From [Clostridium] fimetarium (GTDB lineage Bacteria > Bacillota > Clostridia > Lachnospirales > Lachnospiraceae), in the NCBI RefSeq assembly GCF_900111235.1, contig NZ_FOJI01000005.1, forward strand, positions 186,001 through 250,000: 64,000 bases of DNA. The letters are read 5' to 3'. A program made the position numbers and the translations under genes. Numbering within the stretch: the first letter of the stretch is position 1; the number at the start of each line of letters is the position of its first letter. The notes below the pieces were generated by a model that worked only from the letters and a program-made list of their open reading frames with translations, made no database searches and was not told the origin of the DNA. This document shows, piece after piece, positions 9,669 to 20,458 of the stretch.

Positions 9669-11168
9669 ATGGAATATCAATATTCAGAATCTATGAATAA
9701 ATTATTAGAAAGACGACCAAATAGAAGGGTGCATATTATCTTAATAGCACTTATGGTTATTACGATTATTGGAAGTGTTTTGGGTTACGTATTCGTAAAA
9801 ATTGAAATAAGTAAAAGTAAGGAAAATGTACAGACGTTTAATCCCAAGAGTGCAGAATCAAGTTATAGTAAGTTAACCCCAGAGTATTTATCAGATGAGT
9901 TTGCGGCTGAGTACGATGATAGTATAAATTATCTATTCGCGATTGATAAGGATAATAATCCATACATAGTAGCGGTAAAAGCAGAAGATATGAATCAATA
10001 CAAAGACATAATAGACTATACATATTCGAATACAGGAAGTGCTCCTGCCGAAGTTACATTAAAGGGTACACCACGAAAGATAGATGATGAAATAACTGGT
10101 TTGGCAGTTGATTCATTTAATACGTTCTATAACAGTAATGTGGTTAATACGAGTAATTTTAATACAGTATTTGGAGATTATTATTTGGATACGACGCAAC
10201 AGCCATCAGGAAACTATGCATTTATGAGCTTGTGCATTTTGATTTTCTTGGTATTAGCTTTTATTTATATTTATCTAATGGATAAGGAAAGAAAGAGTTT
10301 CAAACTTCGTAAGACTACATTAGATAGACTAGATAATACAGCAATTAAGGATGCTGATAGGGAAATTAATGAAATAACAACCAAATATTTTGAGTCTCAA
10401 AGTCTATATTTAACGAGCAGTTATATCATTAGTACAGTGCACGGATTTGAGATTATAAAATTATCAGAAATAAAACAAGTTTATGGATGTGTATATGGCA
10501 ACAACAAGAAAAAGCCTAAAAGTTCTATTACGGTTGTAACAAATGATGATAGACAACATGAAATTGCTATCATTAAACTAGATAATAGAGGGAATGAATT
10601 ATTAAATGATATAGTAAATAATATAAGAACTTGTTTGCCAGATATTGTATATGGCTTCGAAGGCGGTTTTTATACAAGAGGTATGGGTAATAATAGTATA
10701 GATATTGATACAGATGCACAATTAGTTAAAAGCAATGTAGTTCTTGGTACGATAGGAGCATTTATTGGAGCCATGCTCGGCGGTGTTATTTGGATTATTA
10801 TTGGAGAACTTGGATTTATAGCTGGGATAGCTGGATTTGCAATGATGTATTTTGCAATTAAGGGTTATAGTGGATTATCGGGTCGCTTAGATAAAAAGGG
10901 ACAGATTATTTCTTTAATCATTGCCTTAATCATGATTTTTGTTGCTGATTATTCATCATATGCTTTAAATTTCTGTAAATATTATTTTGATGGTAATTAT
11001 AGCATGAATAATTTAGTTACATCATTTAAAAATCTACCAGAATACCTCACATATGCCGATGTTTGGGGCTCTTTCATTAAAGATTTGGCAATTGGTTATG
11101 CACTCTCAATTTGGTCGGGATTTGGTATTTTTCGTTCGGTTTTTTCAAAAAACAAAAAAGTAAAATAA
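9669..11168 (+). CDS. Multi-pass membrane protein, unknown function
   Basis: A 499-residue protein I do not recognise. The N-terminus is basic with one membrane segment (about residues 21-43). An outside domain of about 140 residues, a second membrane segment (about 180-203), a cytoplasmic domain of about 150 residues and a C-terminal block of four or five hydrophobic segments (about 355-490) follow. The middle domain has the feel of a PH-like sensor (ISTVHGFEIIKLSEIKQVYG), but this is only an impression. The start has AAGGAG. It may be co-transcribed with the upstream phosphatidyltransferase (62 bp gap). Confidence 0.75.
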   Translation: MEYQYSESMNKLLERRPNRRVHIILIALMVITIIGSVLGYVFVKIEISKSKENVQTFNPKSAESSYSKLTPEYLSDEFAAEYDDSINYLFAIDKDNNPYIVAVKAEDMNQYKDIIDYTYSNTGSAPAEVTLKGTPRKIDDEITGLAVDSFNTFYNSNVVNTSNFNTVFGDYYLDTTQQPSGNYAFMSLCILIFLVLAFIYIYLMDKERKSFKLRKTTLDRLDNTAIKDADREINEITTKYFESQSLYLTSSYIISTVHGFEIIKLSEIKQVYGCVYGNNKKKPKSSITVVTNDDRQHEIAIIKLDNRGNELLNDIVNNIRTCLPDIVYGFEGGFYTRGMGNNSIDIDTDAQLVKSNVVLGTIGAFIGAMLGGVIWIIIGELGFIAGIAGFAMMYFAIKGYSGLSGRLDKKGQIISLIIALIMIFVADYSSYALNFCKYYFDGNYSMNNLVTSFKNLPEYLTYADVWGSFIKDLAIGYALSIWSGFGIFRSVFSKNKKVK

Positions 11169-11264
11169 TTGATTTTCCATTTGCACGAAACGAAATAGAT
11201 GTACTAAGATGCGCAAAAATACCATAAAGAATAAAAGCCGATAAAGCGGTAGACAGGAGTAGTT

Positions 11265-12044
11265 ATGAATGATGATAATACTAAAGTAAAAATCATGGAA
11301 TTAAGAGAAATTATGAAAACTATTTCTGATGATATGATAAGTGATGAGAAGGAAGGTCTACCACAACCTCCAATGGAGAAACCGTGTGGAGGGAGTAAGC
11401 TTATTTCGCTCACCAAGGATTTTGATAATGTGGTAAAAAACAATAACTATTTAGATTTGCTTAATTCTAGAACTAGTAAGCGTATATATACAGATGAGGC
11501 CCTTTCTCAGGATGAACTAGCGTTTCTGCTTTGGGCTACACAAGGAGTGAAGCAAGTAGTGGGTAAACAAAAAAAAGCGACACTTCGTACGGTTCCATCT
11601 GCTGGCGCAAGACATCCATTTGAATCCTATCTTTTTATAAATCGAGTAGATGGATTGGAGCCAGGGTTATATCACTATTTAGCGTTGGAACACAAGTTGG
11701 AATTTATAAAGTCAGTTGAAAATCAAGTAGACAGGCTAAGTGAGGCATTTTCGGGTCAGACTTTTTTTGCGAATGCAGCAGTGTGCTTTGTATGGACGGT
11801 AATTCCTTATCGTAGTGAGTGGCGTTATGGTAAGATTGCACCAAAATATGCATTGGTTGATGTAGGGCACGTATGTCAGAATCTCTATCTTGCAAGTGAA
11901 GCAATTAGCTGTGGTGCTTGTGCCATTGGTGCTTATAGTCAAGAATTAGCAGATGGATTGTTAGGATTAGATTCAACACCATCATTTGAAAATGATAATG
12001 AATTTATAATTTATGCTGCTAGTGTTGGAAAGTTGAAGCTTTAG
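11265..12044 (+). CDS. SagB/ThcOx-type nitroreductase family dehydrogenase
   Basis: A 259-residue FMN-dependent oxidoreductase of the SagB type. The family blocks seen are SRTSKRIYTDEALSQDELAFLLWATQGV, VPSAGARHPFESYL (flavin and catalytic region), GLYHY and the C-terminal GVGHVCQN-like helix DVGHVCQNLYLASEAI with CGACAIGAY. SagB enzymes oxidise azolines in peptide natural products, but stand-alone relatives are common. No cyclodehydratase or precursor gene is next to it, so a general NAD(P)H:flavin-dependent role is as likely. The start is preceded by AGGAG. Confidence 0.85.
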   Translation: MNDDNTKVKIMELREIMKTISDDMISDEKEGLPQPPMEKPCGGSKLISLTKDFDNVVKNNNYLDLLNSRTSKRIYTDEALSQDELAFLLWATQGVKQVVGKQKKATLRTVPSAGARHPFESYLFINRVDGLEPGLYHYLALEHKLEFIKSVENQVDRLSEAFSGQTFFANAAVCFVWTVIPYRSEWRYGKIAPKYALVDVGHVCQNLYLASEAISCGACAIGAYSQELADGLLGLDSTPSFENDNEFIIYAASVGKLKL

Positions 12045-12077
12045 ATTCTAAATAGAGTGCATTTAGATTCATATTAA

Positions 12078-12127
12078 AATAAGGTCAATGAAAAGTGCAT
12101 GTAAATGACTTTTTCATTGGCCTTATT
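12078..12127. terminator. Terminator between convergent genes, followed by ATT microsatellite
   Basis: AATAAGG..CAATGAAAAGT pairs with ACTTTTTCATTG..CCTTATT. A run of about eight ATT triplets follows to 12148. Confidence 0.8.
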
Positions 12128-12153
12128 ATTATTATTATTATTATTATTTATTG

Positions 12154-13047
12154 TTATTTCATAAAATAATCAGTTAATTCTACGGGCCCCTCTAATACTT
12201 TTCTACCGATATACAAGACTCGATCAGGTCTTGTCATAATGGACCATTTAACTAAAGCAATACTTCCATTTGCAATTTCAATTCCAGTAATGCACCTAGG
12301 ATGGACACAGCATCCATCATTAAAATATAAAGGTTCTCCAACTTTAGGGAATGCTGGAACGTGGGTATGGCCTGCTATCAACATGTGTTTGGTATTTTTC
12401 ACCCAACTAATCATGTTTTTTTCTATATAATTTTTCTTTTCACTATTTCCAGAGGTACTTGTAGGATCTTGAATGCCAATAAGTTCTAAAGGTTTCCATA
12501 AATAGCGAACCAGAAAACGAGATAACATCCATAATTCATCATTTATAAAATCACCCTGATGACCATGAGCTAGTAAAATTTTATCATTTGTATTTCGGTA
12601 CTGAAGGATTAATCCTTCAGTTATTTTTATGCCAGGAAAAAGTGCTCGCTTAGAATTGGAACTATCACAATAGAATGAATTGCAAGTTTTTTGAATATAG
12701 CGAGGATTTCTTTTTACAATATCATGATTACCATATATCAGATGCAAACGTCCTTCTCGATAAAAAAGGGACATAAGCCAAAATGCATCACTATGATTTT
12801 TGATAATGTTTTTCATCTTTCTATTTTCCCAAAGCTCGTCGCCATCTCCAAGCTCGACATATGTGAAATCTCTTTTATAATAATAGTCAAGTGCGGTAAA
12901 AAAAAGACTTTGATTATTTGAAAAATTATCACTCCAATTACCTTCTCCACGATGACAATCGCTCATAATAATAAACTTTGAGGTTTCATCGAAGTGGATA
13001 ACCTTTGAAGTTGACATGAGCGAGGATAAGCGTTTTGAAGTAGACAT
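12154..13047 (-). CDS. Metallophosphoesterase (UDP-diacylglucosamine-hydrolase-like fold)
   Basis: A 297-residue calcineurin-like phosphoesterase. Metal-binding motifs are in order: SDCHRGEG (D-x-H), ELGDGDELWENR (GDxxE variant of GDxxD), YGNHD (GNHD) and HGHQGD / IAGHTHVPAFP (GHTH). Substrate unknown; LpxH-like enzymes and nucleotide phosphatases share the fold. I chose ATG 13047 rather than an in-frame ATG at 13137 because a GAGAGGA ribosome site lies just before it and the longer version would overlap the upstream gene by 86 bases. It is in an operon with the DUF4474 gene (4-bp gap). Confidence 0.85.
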   Translation of the reverse strand: MSTSKRLSSLMSTSKVIHFDETSKFIIMSDCHRGEGNWSDNFSNNQSLFFTALDYYYKRDFTYVELGDGDELWENRKMKNIIKNHSDAFWLMSLFYREGRLHLIYGNHDIVKRNPRYIQKTCNSFYCDSSNSKRALFPGIKITEGLILQYRNTNDKILLAHGHQGDFINDELWMLSRFLVRYLWKPLELIGIQDPTSTSGNSEKKNYIEKNMISWVKNTKHMLIAGHTHVPAFPKVGEPLYFNDGCCVHPRCITGIEIANGSIALVKWSIMTRPDRVLYIGRKVLEGPVELTDYFMK

Positions 13048-13051
13048 ACCA

Positions 13052-14104
13052 TCATTCCTCTCTTTTTTCGTCTGATTTGTTAATGAAACCGCCGAGGTTA
13101 CGAAATGAATCAAAAATTTGAGGTGATTTACCGACATTCAAAATTTGATAGTACATTTTTGGAGCTCGATTTCGTAAAATTTCCAATTTATCCAGAGTAT
13201 CATTAGACTCATCAGTCATATTTTGATAAGTGCTACAAAGGGATTGGTTGTTCTTTTCCATAATATAATCAGTAAAAGCAGTTCGAGTAAAAGGCTGTGC
13301 TGTATGAGGTTTGTCGAAGTTAATGTTTACAATTCGCCCACTAACTGAGTATTCATCGTTTTTGTATCCTGCATTTTTTAAAGCTTCTACAAAGGCATCA
13401 CACATATTTGTATCATATAATTCAAGTACAATATCCATGGAGAGCTCGGATGGTTTTGAAAATTCACCAAGTTTAAAACCAGTTAACCACCAATGATATC
13501 CGTTTCTAGTAAAAAGTAAATCTTTATCTTTTCGAAAAGCAAAGGCCATATTAATGCGGTCTTCATCACTCACACTGTAATAAAATGTTCCATTAAAAAA
13601 CCCTGGAATATTTAGATTCGGTCCTTTCGTATAGTAAATACCAATCTCACCGCCGGTAGTCATTCCATATTGTCCCTTCCAAAATTCTATTAACCAATTG
13701 ATTCCGTTATACTCAAAATGGATGGGTTCACAATCTATAATCATACTAAGCGTTGCGCATGTTTCATCATAAAGTCTACAATAACCCAAATCTCTTTGCC
13801 AACATTCCATTAGTGAATAAAATACATCTTCGTACATATCATAGGCGAAGCCATATGGCTTTAAATCTTTGTTTAATTTGTTGAGCTGTTCTGTACTATT
13901 ACCTTTTATATAGGTACTTGACTCATTTGCTTTTTTTTTGACTTTTCTTGGTTTATTTATAATAAAAAAGATTATGATCGAAATAGTTATTAAAACAGCT
14001 AAAAAGCCAAATATAATCCCAAATATATTAAGGGATATCATTAAGAAAGATGAAGTCCCAGTAATTTGTCCCAAAGTAAATTCTTCTGCTTGATTTAGTA
14101 ACAT
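13052..14104 (-). CDS. DUF4474-type membrane-anchored protein
   Basis: A 350-residue protein. One membrane segment (about residues 20-48) is followed by a basic stretch and a large soluble domain with the pattern YDMYEDVFYSLMECWQRDLGYCRLYDE, IDCEPIHFEYNGINWLIEFWKGQYGMTTGGEIGIYYT. I recognise this as the DUF4474 family frequent in Lachnospiraceae; its function is not known. ATG 14104 has a good AAGGAG site. It is the promoter-proximal gene of a pair with the phosphoesterase. Confidence 0.75.
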   Translation of the reverse strand: MLLNQAEEFTLGQITGTSSFLMISLNIFGIIFGFLAVLITISIIIFFIINKPRKVKKKANESSTYIKGNSTEQLNKLNKDLKPYGFAYDMYEDVFYSLMECWQRDLGYCRLYDETCATLSMIIDCEPIHFEYNGINWLIEFWKGQYGMTTGGEIGIYYTKGPNLNIPGFFNGTFYYSVSDEDRINMAFAFRKDKDLLFTRNGYHWWLTGFKLGEFSKPSELSMDIVLELYDTNMCDAFVEALKNAGYKNDEYSVSGRIVNINFDKPHTAQPFTRTAFTDYIMEKNNQSLCSTYQNMTDESNDTLDKLEILRNRAPKMYYQILNVGKSPQIFDSFRNLGGFINKSDEKREE

Positions 14105-14237
14105 AAAATATCTCCTTAAAAATATGTTATATATCATAATATTCGAGAACAAGAGAACTTGTTATAAAAAACAGTATGTACTTTGAAAAAAATTTCAGAA
14201 ACATATAGGTGTCATAAAAACAGAGGAATCCAATTTA

Positions 14238-14265
14238 TTTACATATTGCCTTTTTATGTTATAAT
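14238..14265 (+). promoter_or_regulatory. Sigma-A-type promoter of the GH5 gene
   Basis: TTTACA at 14238-14243 and TATAAT at 14260-14265 are separated by 16 bases, 57 bases before the coding start. Confidence 0.6.
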
Positions 14266-14322
14266 ATTAGTAAAAAATGGAATACATCCTAGAATATAAA
14301 CGATGTTGAAGGAGACAAATAT

Positions 14323-15465
14323 ATGAAGCGAAAATACGTATTGTATATTGGACTCTGCATTTCTGCAGTTCTTATGCTTGTATTTATTATATTAAAAGCA
14401 TGTGGAGTATTAGAAAATAAAGGAACCGGAGAAAAAGGAGGCGATTATATGCAAGTATCGAACGAAAAAGTAACATCCACGATACAAAAACAAACTGAGT
14501 CAAATAAAGATAATGGATCAACGATTATACCCGTGGCATCAAAAGATATAAGTACAATCCCTCTAGAAAATCATGGAAAACTGTCCGTTTCAGGAACCAA
14601 TCTAGTTGACTGTAAAGGTAATCCATATCAGCTTAAGGGCGTAAGCACACATGGACTTGCTTGGTACCCAGAGTATGTGAATACTGATACATTTAGGACC
14701 TTGAGAGATGATTGGGGAGCGAATGTTGTAAGACTAGCAATGTATACAGAGGAGTATGGCGGATATTGTAATGGCGGTGATAAGGCTGCACTTAAGCAAC
14801 TCATTAATAATGGTGTCAAATATGCAACCGATCTTGGAATGTACGTGATAATTGATTGGCATATCCTTAGTGATTATAATCCTCAGAAGAATAAGGCAGA
14901 GGCGATAGCGTTCTTTGATGAAATGTCGGACAAGTACGCAGGATATACAAATGTAATCTATGAAATATGTAACGAGCCACAGCAGTCTAGTTGGGTAAAA
15001 GATATAAAGCCTTACGCAGAAGAAGTCATTACCACAATAAGAAGCCATGACAGTGATGCTATTGTACTTGTTGGAACCAATACATGGTCACAAGATGTAG
15101 AGGACGTAATTGGCAATAAGATAAATGATAACAATACTATGTATATCCTTCATTTTTATGCTGGAACGCATTTTGATATCATAAGGAATAAGCTGATTTT
15201 GGCCAAAAGTTCGGGAGTGCCAGTATTTGTAAGCGAGTGTAGCATTTGTGATGAAAGTGGTAATGGTGGTATCAACTATGATTCCGCTAATACATGGCTC
15301 AAATTACTAAATGAAAATAACATTAGTTTTATTGCATGGAGTCTTAGCAATAAGAACGAATCTTCAGCACTAATTAATCCGGAATGCAACGCGCTGAGTG
15401 CATGGAGTGATAGTGATTTGTCAGATACAGGAAAATGGTTTAAAAATTCGATAGGTAACCAATAA
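14323..15465 (+). CDS. Glycoside hydrolase family 5 endoglucanase
   Basis: A 380-residue exported or anchored enzyme. The N-terminal membrane segment (about residues 4-23) is followed by a Ser/Thr-rich linker and the GH5 (beta/alpha)8 barrel from about residue 85. Seen are LKGVSTHGLAWYPEY, VVRLAMYTEEYGG, VIIDWHILSD, the acid/base Glu in YEICNEPQ (near residue 218), HFYAGTH and the nucleophile Glu in PVFVSECSIC (near 304). The best fit is subfamily 5_2 endo-1,4-beta-glucanase, cutting cellulose or mixed glucans outside the cell. No carbohydrate-binding module is present. The next gene starts 46 bases downstream, so they may form an operon. Confidence 0.92.
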   Translation: MKRKYVLYIGLCISAVLMLVFIILKACGVLENKGTGEKGGDYMQVSNEKVTSTIQKQTESNKDNGSTIIPVASKDISTIPLENHGKLSVSGTNLVDCKGNPYQLKGVSTHGLAWYPEYVNTDTFRTLRDDWGANVVRLAMYTEEYGGYCNGGDKAALKQLINNGVKYATDLGMYVIIDWHILSDYNPQKNKAEAIAFFDEMSDKYAGYTNVIYEICNEPQQSSWVKDIKPYAEEVITTIRSHDSDAIVLVGTNTWSQDVEDVIGNKINDNNTMYILHFYAGTHFDIIRNKLILAKSSGVPVFVSECSICDESGNGGINYDSANTWLKLLNENNISFIAWSLSNKNESSALINPECNALSAWSDSDLSDTGKWFKNSIGNQ

Positions 15466-15510
15466 AAAGGAATACTTGTTTTAAAAAACAGAATATATCG
15501 AGGATATATA

Positions 15511-16353
15511 ATGAAAAATAAATTAGTTAAATTTACAATAATAATATTTGTGGTTGCATCCGTTGCGATTATAGGAGGTAATGAAAAAGCAATCCATAAT
15601 AGCTCGCAATTCAATGAAATTACAAAAAATATGTGGGAATCAGAAAATGTAGCAATTATAACTGGTGATTTATATGGGCATGCAACGTATAATGAATCCA
15701 CGTTTGCACTTGCTAATTTAAATGACTATTGGAGAGTTCATTCACAAGTATCAACAGAAGTGCCAACAGAAGCACCGATAGAAGCGCCAACAGAAGCACC
15801 TACAGAAGCACCTACAGAAGCACCAACAGAAGCGCCAACACAAAAACCAACACAAAAAACAGCATCAGATGAGAAGCAAAAAGACACATCAACTGATAAT
15901 CCAAGCACCATCATAACCGATGATGAGGCAAGAACAAAGGCAATAGCACTAAATAATTCCTATAGAAATATGGTGTCAACTATCCTTAACGAAACAAATG
16001 CAATCAGATCTGGGGTCGGCGCAAGTGCGTTGAGTGAAAATGCGACATTGACTCAAATGGCTATGTTTCGGGCGGCAGAAATGGCAAATTCGACTGTGCT
16101 TTCACACACAAGACCGAATGGGTTGGCTTGTTTTACGGTATATGATATATATGGCTATGCATATACTTCGGCGGGTGAAAATCTGGCATGGAATTCAGAT
16201 AATCTAAGAAGTCCAGTTAAAGATTGGGCTGGGTCGGAAGGCCATTACAAAAATATGATTAGCACAGCATATAATCAAATTGGCATAGGAGTTGCACCAG
16301 GTGTTTGCAACGGACATCAAGGATTCTATTATGTGCAGGTATTTAGTAATTAA
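15511..16353 (+). CDS. Secreted CAP/SCP-domain protein with TEAP repeat linker
   Basis: A 280-residue protein: N-terminal signal or anchor (about residues 5-22), a 60-residue region, a low-complexity linker of repeated TEAP units (about 82-116), and a C-terminal CAP domain (about 150-280). CAP signatures are TNAIRSGVGASALSENATL, MFRAAEMA, LSHTRPNG, AGENLAWNS, WAGSEGHYKNM and the final GFYYVQVF. CAP proteins are extracellular; their bacterial role is mostly unknown. The position after a cellulase suggests a cell-surface or biomass-related role, which is inference. Confidence 0.88.
   Translation: MKNKLVKFTIIIFVVASVAIIGGNEKAIHNSSQFNEITKNMWESENVAIITGDLYGHATYNESTFALANLNDYWRVHSQVSTEVPTEAPIEAPTEAPTEAPTEAPTEAPTQKPTQKTASDEKQKDTSTDNPSTIITDDEARTKAIALNNSYRNMVSTILNETNAIRSGVGASALSENATLTQMAMFRAAEMANSTVLSHTRPNGLACFTVYDIYGYAYTSAGENLAWNSDNLRSPVKDWAGSEGHYKNMISTAYNQIGIGVAPGVCNGHQGFYYVQVFSN
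15754..15858 (+). repeat. 12-bp in-frame tandem repeat encoding TEAP units
   Basis: About nine copies of a CCAACAGAAGCA-like unit lie inside the CAP-protein gene. Such arrays change length easily by slippage. Confidence 0.8.
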
Positions 16354-16420
16354 AGTGTTTAATGAATTAAAAGAAAAAACTAGAATAGCGCATATAGAAT
16401 ATAATATATTTAAAAAATAA

Positions 16421-16477
16421 GTATAGTAAAGTGACCATTTCCAATTATAGGGTGGGCACTTCACTATACTTTTTTTG
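16421..16477 (+). terminator. Terminator after the CAP-protein gene
   Basis: GTATAGT-AAGTG pairs with CACTT-ACTATAC, followed by seven T. Confidence 0.85.
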
Positions 16478-16618
16478 GCTTTAACGTAACTTTAATGCAG
16501 CCCATAACATTTCTAACACCCATTTAATATTGCAAATGATATATTTGATAATAAGTATTAAAGATTATATGTTAGGTTAGAATTAAAGAAATCAAAAAAA
16601 TGAACGGAGCTGAAAAAA

Positions 16619-18358
16619 ATGGTAAATTCAATGAATCAATATATTTTTTATATTGTCATTTTAGTTTTATTGGCAATTCCATTAGGACTGTATATTGGAA
16701 AAGTTATGAATGGTGAAAAGGTATTATTATCAAAAATATTAGTACCATGCGAAAAATTAGTCTATCGATTTTTAAAAATTGACAGTAGCGAAGAGATGAA
16801 TTGGAAAAAGTATGGAGCATGTATTCTCTGGATTAGTGGAATCAGTTTCACAGTATTATTTCTAATTCTATTATTACAAGGTATTTTACCTTTTAATCCA
16901 CAAGGTATAAAAGGAATGGGCATACCTTTGGCATTTAACACTGCGGTAAGCTTTGTTACAAATACGAACTGGCAAGCATATAGTGGTGAAGCGCAGGCAT
17001 CTTACTTCACACAAACGGTAGGGTTTACAGTTCAAAATTTCATATCAGCAGCAGTTGGAATTTCCGTGTTATTTGTAGTGATTAGAGGCTTTATAAATAA
17101 ACAAAAAGAACAACTAGGGAATTTCTGGGTAGATTTTACAAGAATTATTTTATATGTTTTAATTCCATTGTCAATCATTCTATCAGTGTTATTAGTATCA
17201 CAAGGCGTTGTACAAAATCCTGGTTCTTATGAAACTGTAAATTTAGTACAGCCAATCACATTAGACAATGGTCAGACGGTTACGCAGGAAATAGTTCCTA
17301 TGGGATTAGCTGCAAGCCAAATCGCGATTAAGCAACTAGGAACAAATGGAGGAGGATTTTTTGGAGCTAACTCAGCATTTCCATTAGAAAATCCAACCAT
17401 ACTTTCAAACATTCTAGAAATGCTATCAATACTTTTGATACCAGCAGCACTTTGCTTTACGTTTGGAAGAAATATTAAAAATAAAAAACAGGGCATTGCG
17501 ATATTTTCAGCAATGATGATCGTTTTATTGACTGCATTAACAATTACTGCAATCAGTGAACATACTGGAACACCACAAGTTACAAGTAATACTTCGGTAG
17601 ATTCAAGTACGGTTAACCAGTCCGGCGGAAATATGGAAGGCAAGGAATCAAGATTTGGTATAGCCTCATCTGTAACCTGGTCTGTATTTACAACAGCTGC
17701 TTCAAATGGTTCTGTAAACTCAATGCTTGATTCATATACCCCAATGGGTGGAATTTCATTAATGTTGTTAATACAGCTTGGTGAAGTAATATTTGGTGGA
17801 GTTGGGTGTGGACTATATGGAATGATTGGATTTGCAATATTAACAGTATTTATAGCAGGATTGATGGTCGGTCGAACGCCAGAGTTTTTGGGCAAAAAAA
17901 TTGAACCTTTCGAAATGAAAATGGCAGTGTTTGCTTGTCTTGCAACGCCAGTGGCTATATTAGTAGGAAGTGGAATTGCAACACTAGTTCCATCTATAAC
18001 GAATAGTTTAACGAATTCAGGCGCTCATGGCTTTTCAGAAATATTATATGCATATTCTTCAGCTGGAGGTAATAATGGTTCCGCATTTGCGGGTCTTGCT
18101 GCAGATACTCCATTTTTGAATATTTCACTTGGAGTTGTTATGTTATTTGCAAGATTTGTGCCATTGTTAGCGATGTTAGCGATAGCTGGAAGTCTTGCTA
18201 AAAAGAAAAAGATAGCGGTTACAAGCGGTACTTTATCAACGACCAACACAATGTTTGTATTCTTATTAATATTTGTAATATTATTAATAGGAGCATTAAG
18301 CTTTTTCCCAGTGTTGGCACTTGGTCCAATTGCAGAGCATCTTAAAATGATAATGTAG
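16619..18358 (+). CDS. kdpA: Potassium-transporting ATPase subunit A (KdpA)
   Basis: The 579-residue K+-channel-like subunit of the high-affinity Kdp pump, in the cytoplasmic membrane. About ten hydrophobic segments are visible. Selectivity-filter-like segments are seen in [41 protein letters not shown] and [13 protein letters not shown]. Length and content are normal. It starts the kdpABC operon (kdpB follows after 16 bases). No separate kdpF frame was found upstream. Confidence 0.97.
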   Translation: MVNSMNQYIFYIVILVLLAIPLGLYIGKVMNGEKVLLSKILVPCEKLVYRFLKIDSSEEMNWKKYGACILWISGISFTVLFLILLLQGILPFNPQGIKGMGIPLAFNTAVSFVTNTNWQAYSGEAQASYFTQTVGFTVQNFISAAVGISVLFVVIRGFINKQKEQLGNFWVDFTRIILYVLIPLSIILSVLLVSQGVVQNPGSYETVNLVQPITLDNGQTVTQEIVPMGLAASQIAIKQLGTNGGGFFGANSAFPLENPTILSNILEMLSILLIPAALCFTFGRNIKNKKQGIAIFSAMMIVLLTALTITAISEHTGTPQVTSNTSVDSSTVNQSGGNMEGKESRFGIASSVTWSVFTTAASNGSVNSMLDSYTPMGGISLMLLIQLGEVIFGGVGCGLYGMIGFAILTVFIAGLMVGRTPEFLGKKIEPFEMKMAVFACLATPVAILVGSGIATLVPSITNSLTNSGAHGFSEILYAYSSAGGNNGSAFAGLAADTPFLNISLGVVMLFARFVPLLAMLAIAGSLAKKKKIAVTSGTLSTTNTMFVFLLIFVILLIGALSFFPVLALGPIAEHLKMIM

Positions 18359-18374
18359 ACAGGAGGCGGTTAAA

Positions 18375-20444
18375 ATGAAGAATAATAAAAAAAGTGGTAG
18401 TATAGATAAGAAAATGATTACATTAGCAATCAAAGATTCATTTAAAAAATTATCACCAAAAGTACAAATAAATAATTTGGTTATGTTTTTGGTATATGTA
18501 TGTGCAATTTTGACAAGTGCGTTATTCGTACTTTCATTATTTGGTATAAAGGATGCACCGTCAGGTTATATATTCGGAATCGCAGTTATTTTATGGTTCA
18601 CAGTTTTATTTGCAAATTTTGCAGAAGCAATAGCAGAAGGTAGAGGAAAGGCTCAGGCTGATTCACTTCGTGCAGCAAAAAAAGATGTCTTGGCTCATAA
18701 AATTCAATCCTTAGATAAAAAAGATAAGCAGGAATCAATATCATCTGCCTTGTTAAAAAAAGGTGATTTGGTATATATCAATGTTGGAGAACAGGTTCCA
18801 GCAGATGGTGAAGTTGTTGAAGGTGCCGCATCAGTTGATGAAAGTGCCATAACTGGTGAATCCGCTCCCGTAATTAGAGAAGCTGGAGGCGATAGAAGTG
18901 CAGTGACGGGCGGAACTACTGTTATTTCAGACTGGCTTGTAATTGAAGTGACCAGTGAAGTAGGAGAAAGCTTTCTTGATAAGATGATCGCAATGGTTGA
19001 AGGATCTGCAAGAAAAAAGACACCAAATGAAATTGCTTTGCAGATATTTTTATTGGCATTAACAGTAATATTTATACTTGTAACAGCGTCATTATATTCA
19101 TTTTCAGTATTTTCTTCAAAACAAGCAGGAATTGTAAATCCAATCTCAATCACATCACTAATAGCACTTTTGGTATGTTTGGCACCAACTACAATAGGAG
19201 CATTATTGTCTTCAATTGGTATAGCGGGAATGAGCAGACTAAATCAAGCAAATGTCTTAGCGATGAGTGGTAGAGCAATAGAAGCTGCCGGTGATGTAGA
19301 TATTCTTATGCTTGATAAAACGGGAACAATTACACTTGGAAACAGACAGGCAAGTGAGTTTATGCCAGTTGATGGTCACAGTATTGAGGAACTTGCTGAT
19401 GCTGCTCAATTATCTTCATTACCGGATGAAACACCGGAAGGTAGAAGTATTGTAGTACTTGCCAAAGAAAAATTTAATATTAGAGAACGTAAATTAAATG
19501 AACTTAAAATGGAATTTGTCCCTTTTTCTGCTTTGACGAGAATGAGCGGTGTTAATATTAAAGACAGTGAAATACGTAAAGGTGCAGCAGATTCTATGAA
19601 GGAATATGTGCAAAATTTCGGTGAGATATATAGCGAGGAATGTGACCTGGCAGTTCAAAAAATCGCAAAATTAGGTGGAACGCCTCTTGTAGTTTCAAAA
19701 GACCACATCATTATAGGTGTGATTTATTTAAAGGATATCGTTAAATCCGGCGTAAAAGAAAAATTTGCCGATATGAGAAAAATGGGAATTAAGACAATCA
19801 TGATAACGGGTGATAATCCATTAACAGCAGCAGCAATTGCGGCAGAGGCAGGGGTTGATGATTTCCTTGCTGAAGCGACACCAGAAGGAAAATTAACAAT
19901 GATAAGGGATTTCCAGGCAAAGGGACATCTTGTAGCAATGACAGGTGATGGAACAAATGATGCTCCTGCATTAGCACAGGCCGATGTAGCAGTGGCAATG
20001 AATACAGGCACACAAGCAGCTAAAGAAGCAGGAAACATGGTGGATCTGGATTCTTCACCAACAAAATTAATTGAAATTGTAAGAATTGGTAAACAACTCT
20101 TGATGACCAGAGGCAGTCTTACAACGTTTAGTATCGCAAATGACCTTGCAAAATATTTTGCTATTATTCCTGCTTTATTTATTGGAATATATCCAGAATT
20201 GACAGCTTTAAATATAATGAGACTGCATAGTGCACAAAGCGCTGTATTTGCAGCAATCATATATAATGCTCTGGTTATTATAGCATTAATACCATTGGCA
20301 CTAAAAGGAGTTAAATATAGAGAAGTTCCAGCAGGAAAGCTATTGTCACAAAATCTTTTGGTATATGGTCTTGGTGGTATAATAACACCATTTATATTTG
20401 TTAAACTGATTGATATGTTAATTGTTGCAATAGGCTTAGCCTAG
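18375..20444 (+). CDS. kdpB: Potassium-transporting P-type ATPase subunit B (KdpB)
   Basis: The 689-residue catalytic P-type ATPase of the Kdp complex. Visible are the actuator motif TGES, the phosphorylation site [10 protein letters not shown], the nucleotide-binding region, and [12 protein letters not shown] and [22 protein letters not shown] of the P domain. Membrane segments lie near residues 35-85, 215-275 and 580-680. ATP hydrolysis here drives K+ uptake through KdpA. Confidence 0.98.
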   Translation: MKNNKKSGSIDKKMITLAIKDSFKKLSPKVQINNLVMFLVYVCAILTSALFVLSLFGIKDAPSGYIFGIAVILWFTVLFANFAEAIAEGRGKAQADSLRAAKKDVLAHKIQSLDKKDKQESISSALLKKGDLVYINVGEQVPADGEVVEGAASVDESAITGESAPVIREAGGDRSAVTGGTTVISDWLVIEVTSEVGESFLDKMIAMVEGSARKKTPNEIALQIFLLALTVIFILVTASLYSFSVFSSKQAGIVNPISITSLIALLVCLAPTTIGALLSSIGIAGMSRLNQANVLAMSGRAIEAAGDVDILMLDKTGTITLGNRQASEFMPVDGHSIEELADAAQLSSLPDETPEGRSIVVLAKEKFNIRERKLNELKMEFVPFSALTRMSGVNIKDSEIRKGAADSMKEYVQNFGEIYSEECDLAVQKIAKLGGTPLVVSKDHIIIGVIYLKDIVKSGVKEKFADMRKMGIKTIMITGDNPLTAAAIAAEAGVDDFLAEATPEGKLTMIRDFQAKGHLVAMTGDGTNDAPALAQADVAVAMNTGTQAAKEAGNMVDLDSSPTKLIEIVRIGKQLLMTRGSLTTFSIANDLAKYFAIIPALFIGIYPELTALNIMRLHSAQSAVFAAIIYNALVIIALIPLALKGVKYREVPAGKLLSQNLLVYGLGGIITPFIFVKLIDMLIVAIGLA

Positions 20445-20458
20445 GAAATGAGGAAATT

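Noticed and set aside
11265-12044. A ribosomal peptide (TOMM) biosynthesis cluster around the SagB-type gene
   Set aside because: No cyclodehydratase, precursor peptide, peptidase or exporter is adjacent.
15754-15858. CRISPR-like array
   Set aside because: Units are 12 bp, in frame and code for TEAP; there are no spacers and no cas genes.
16478-16618. Cyclic-di-AMP (ydaO) riboswitch before kdpA
   Set aside because: The region is only about 140 bases, AT-rich, and lacks the conserved ydaO elements.
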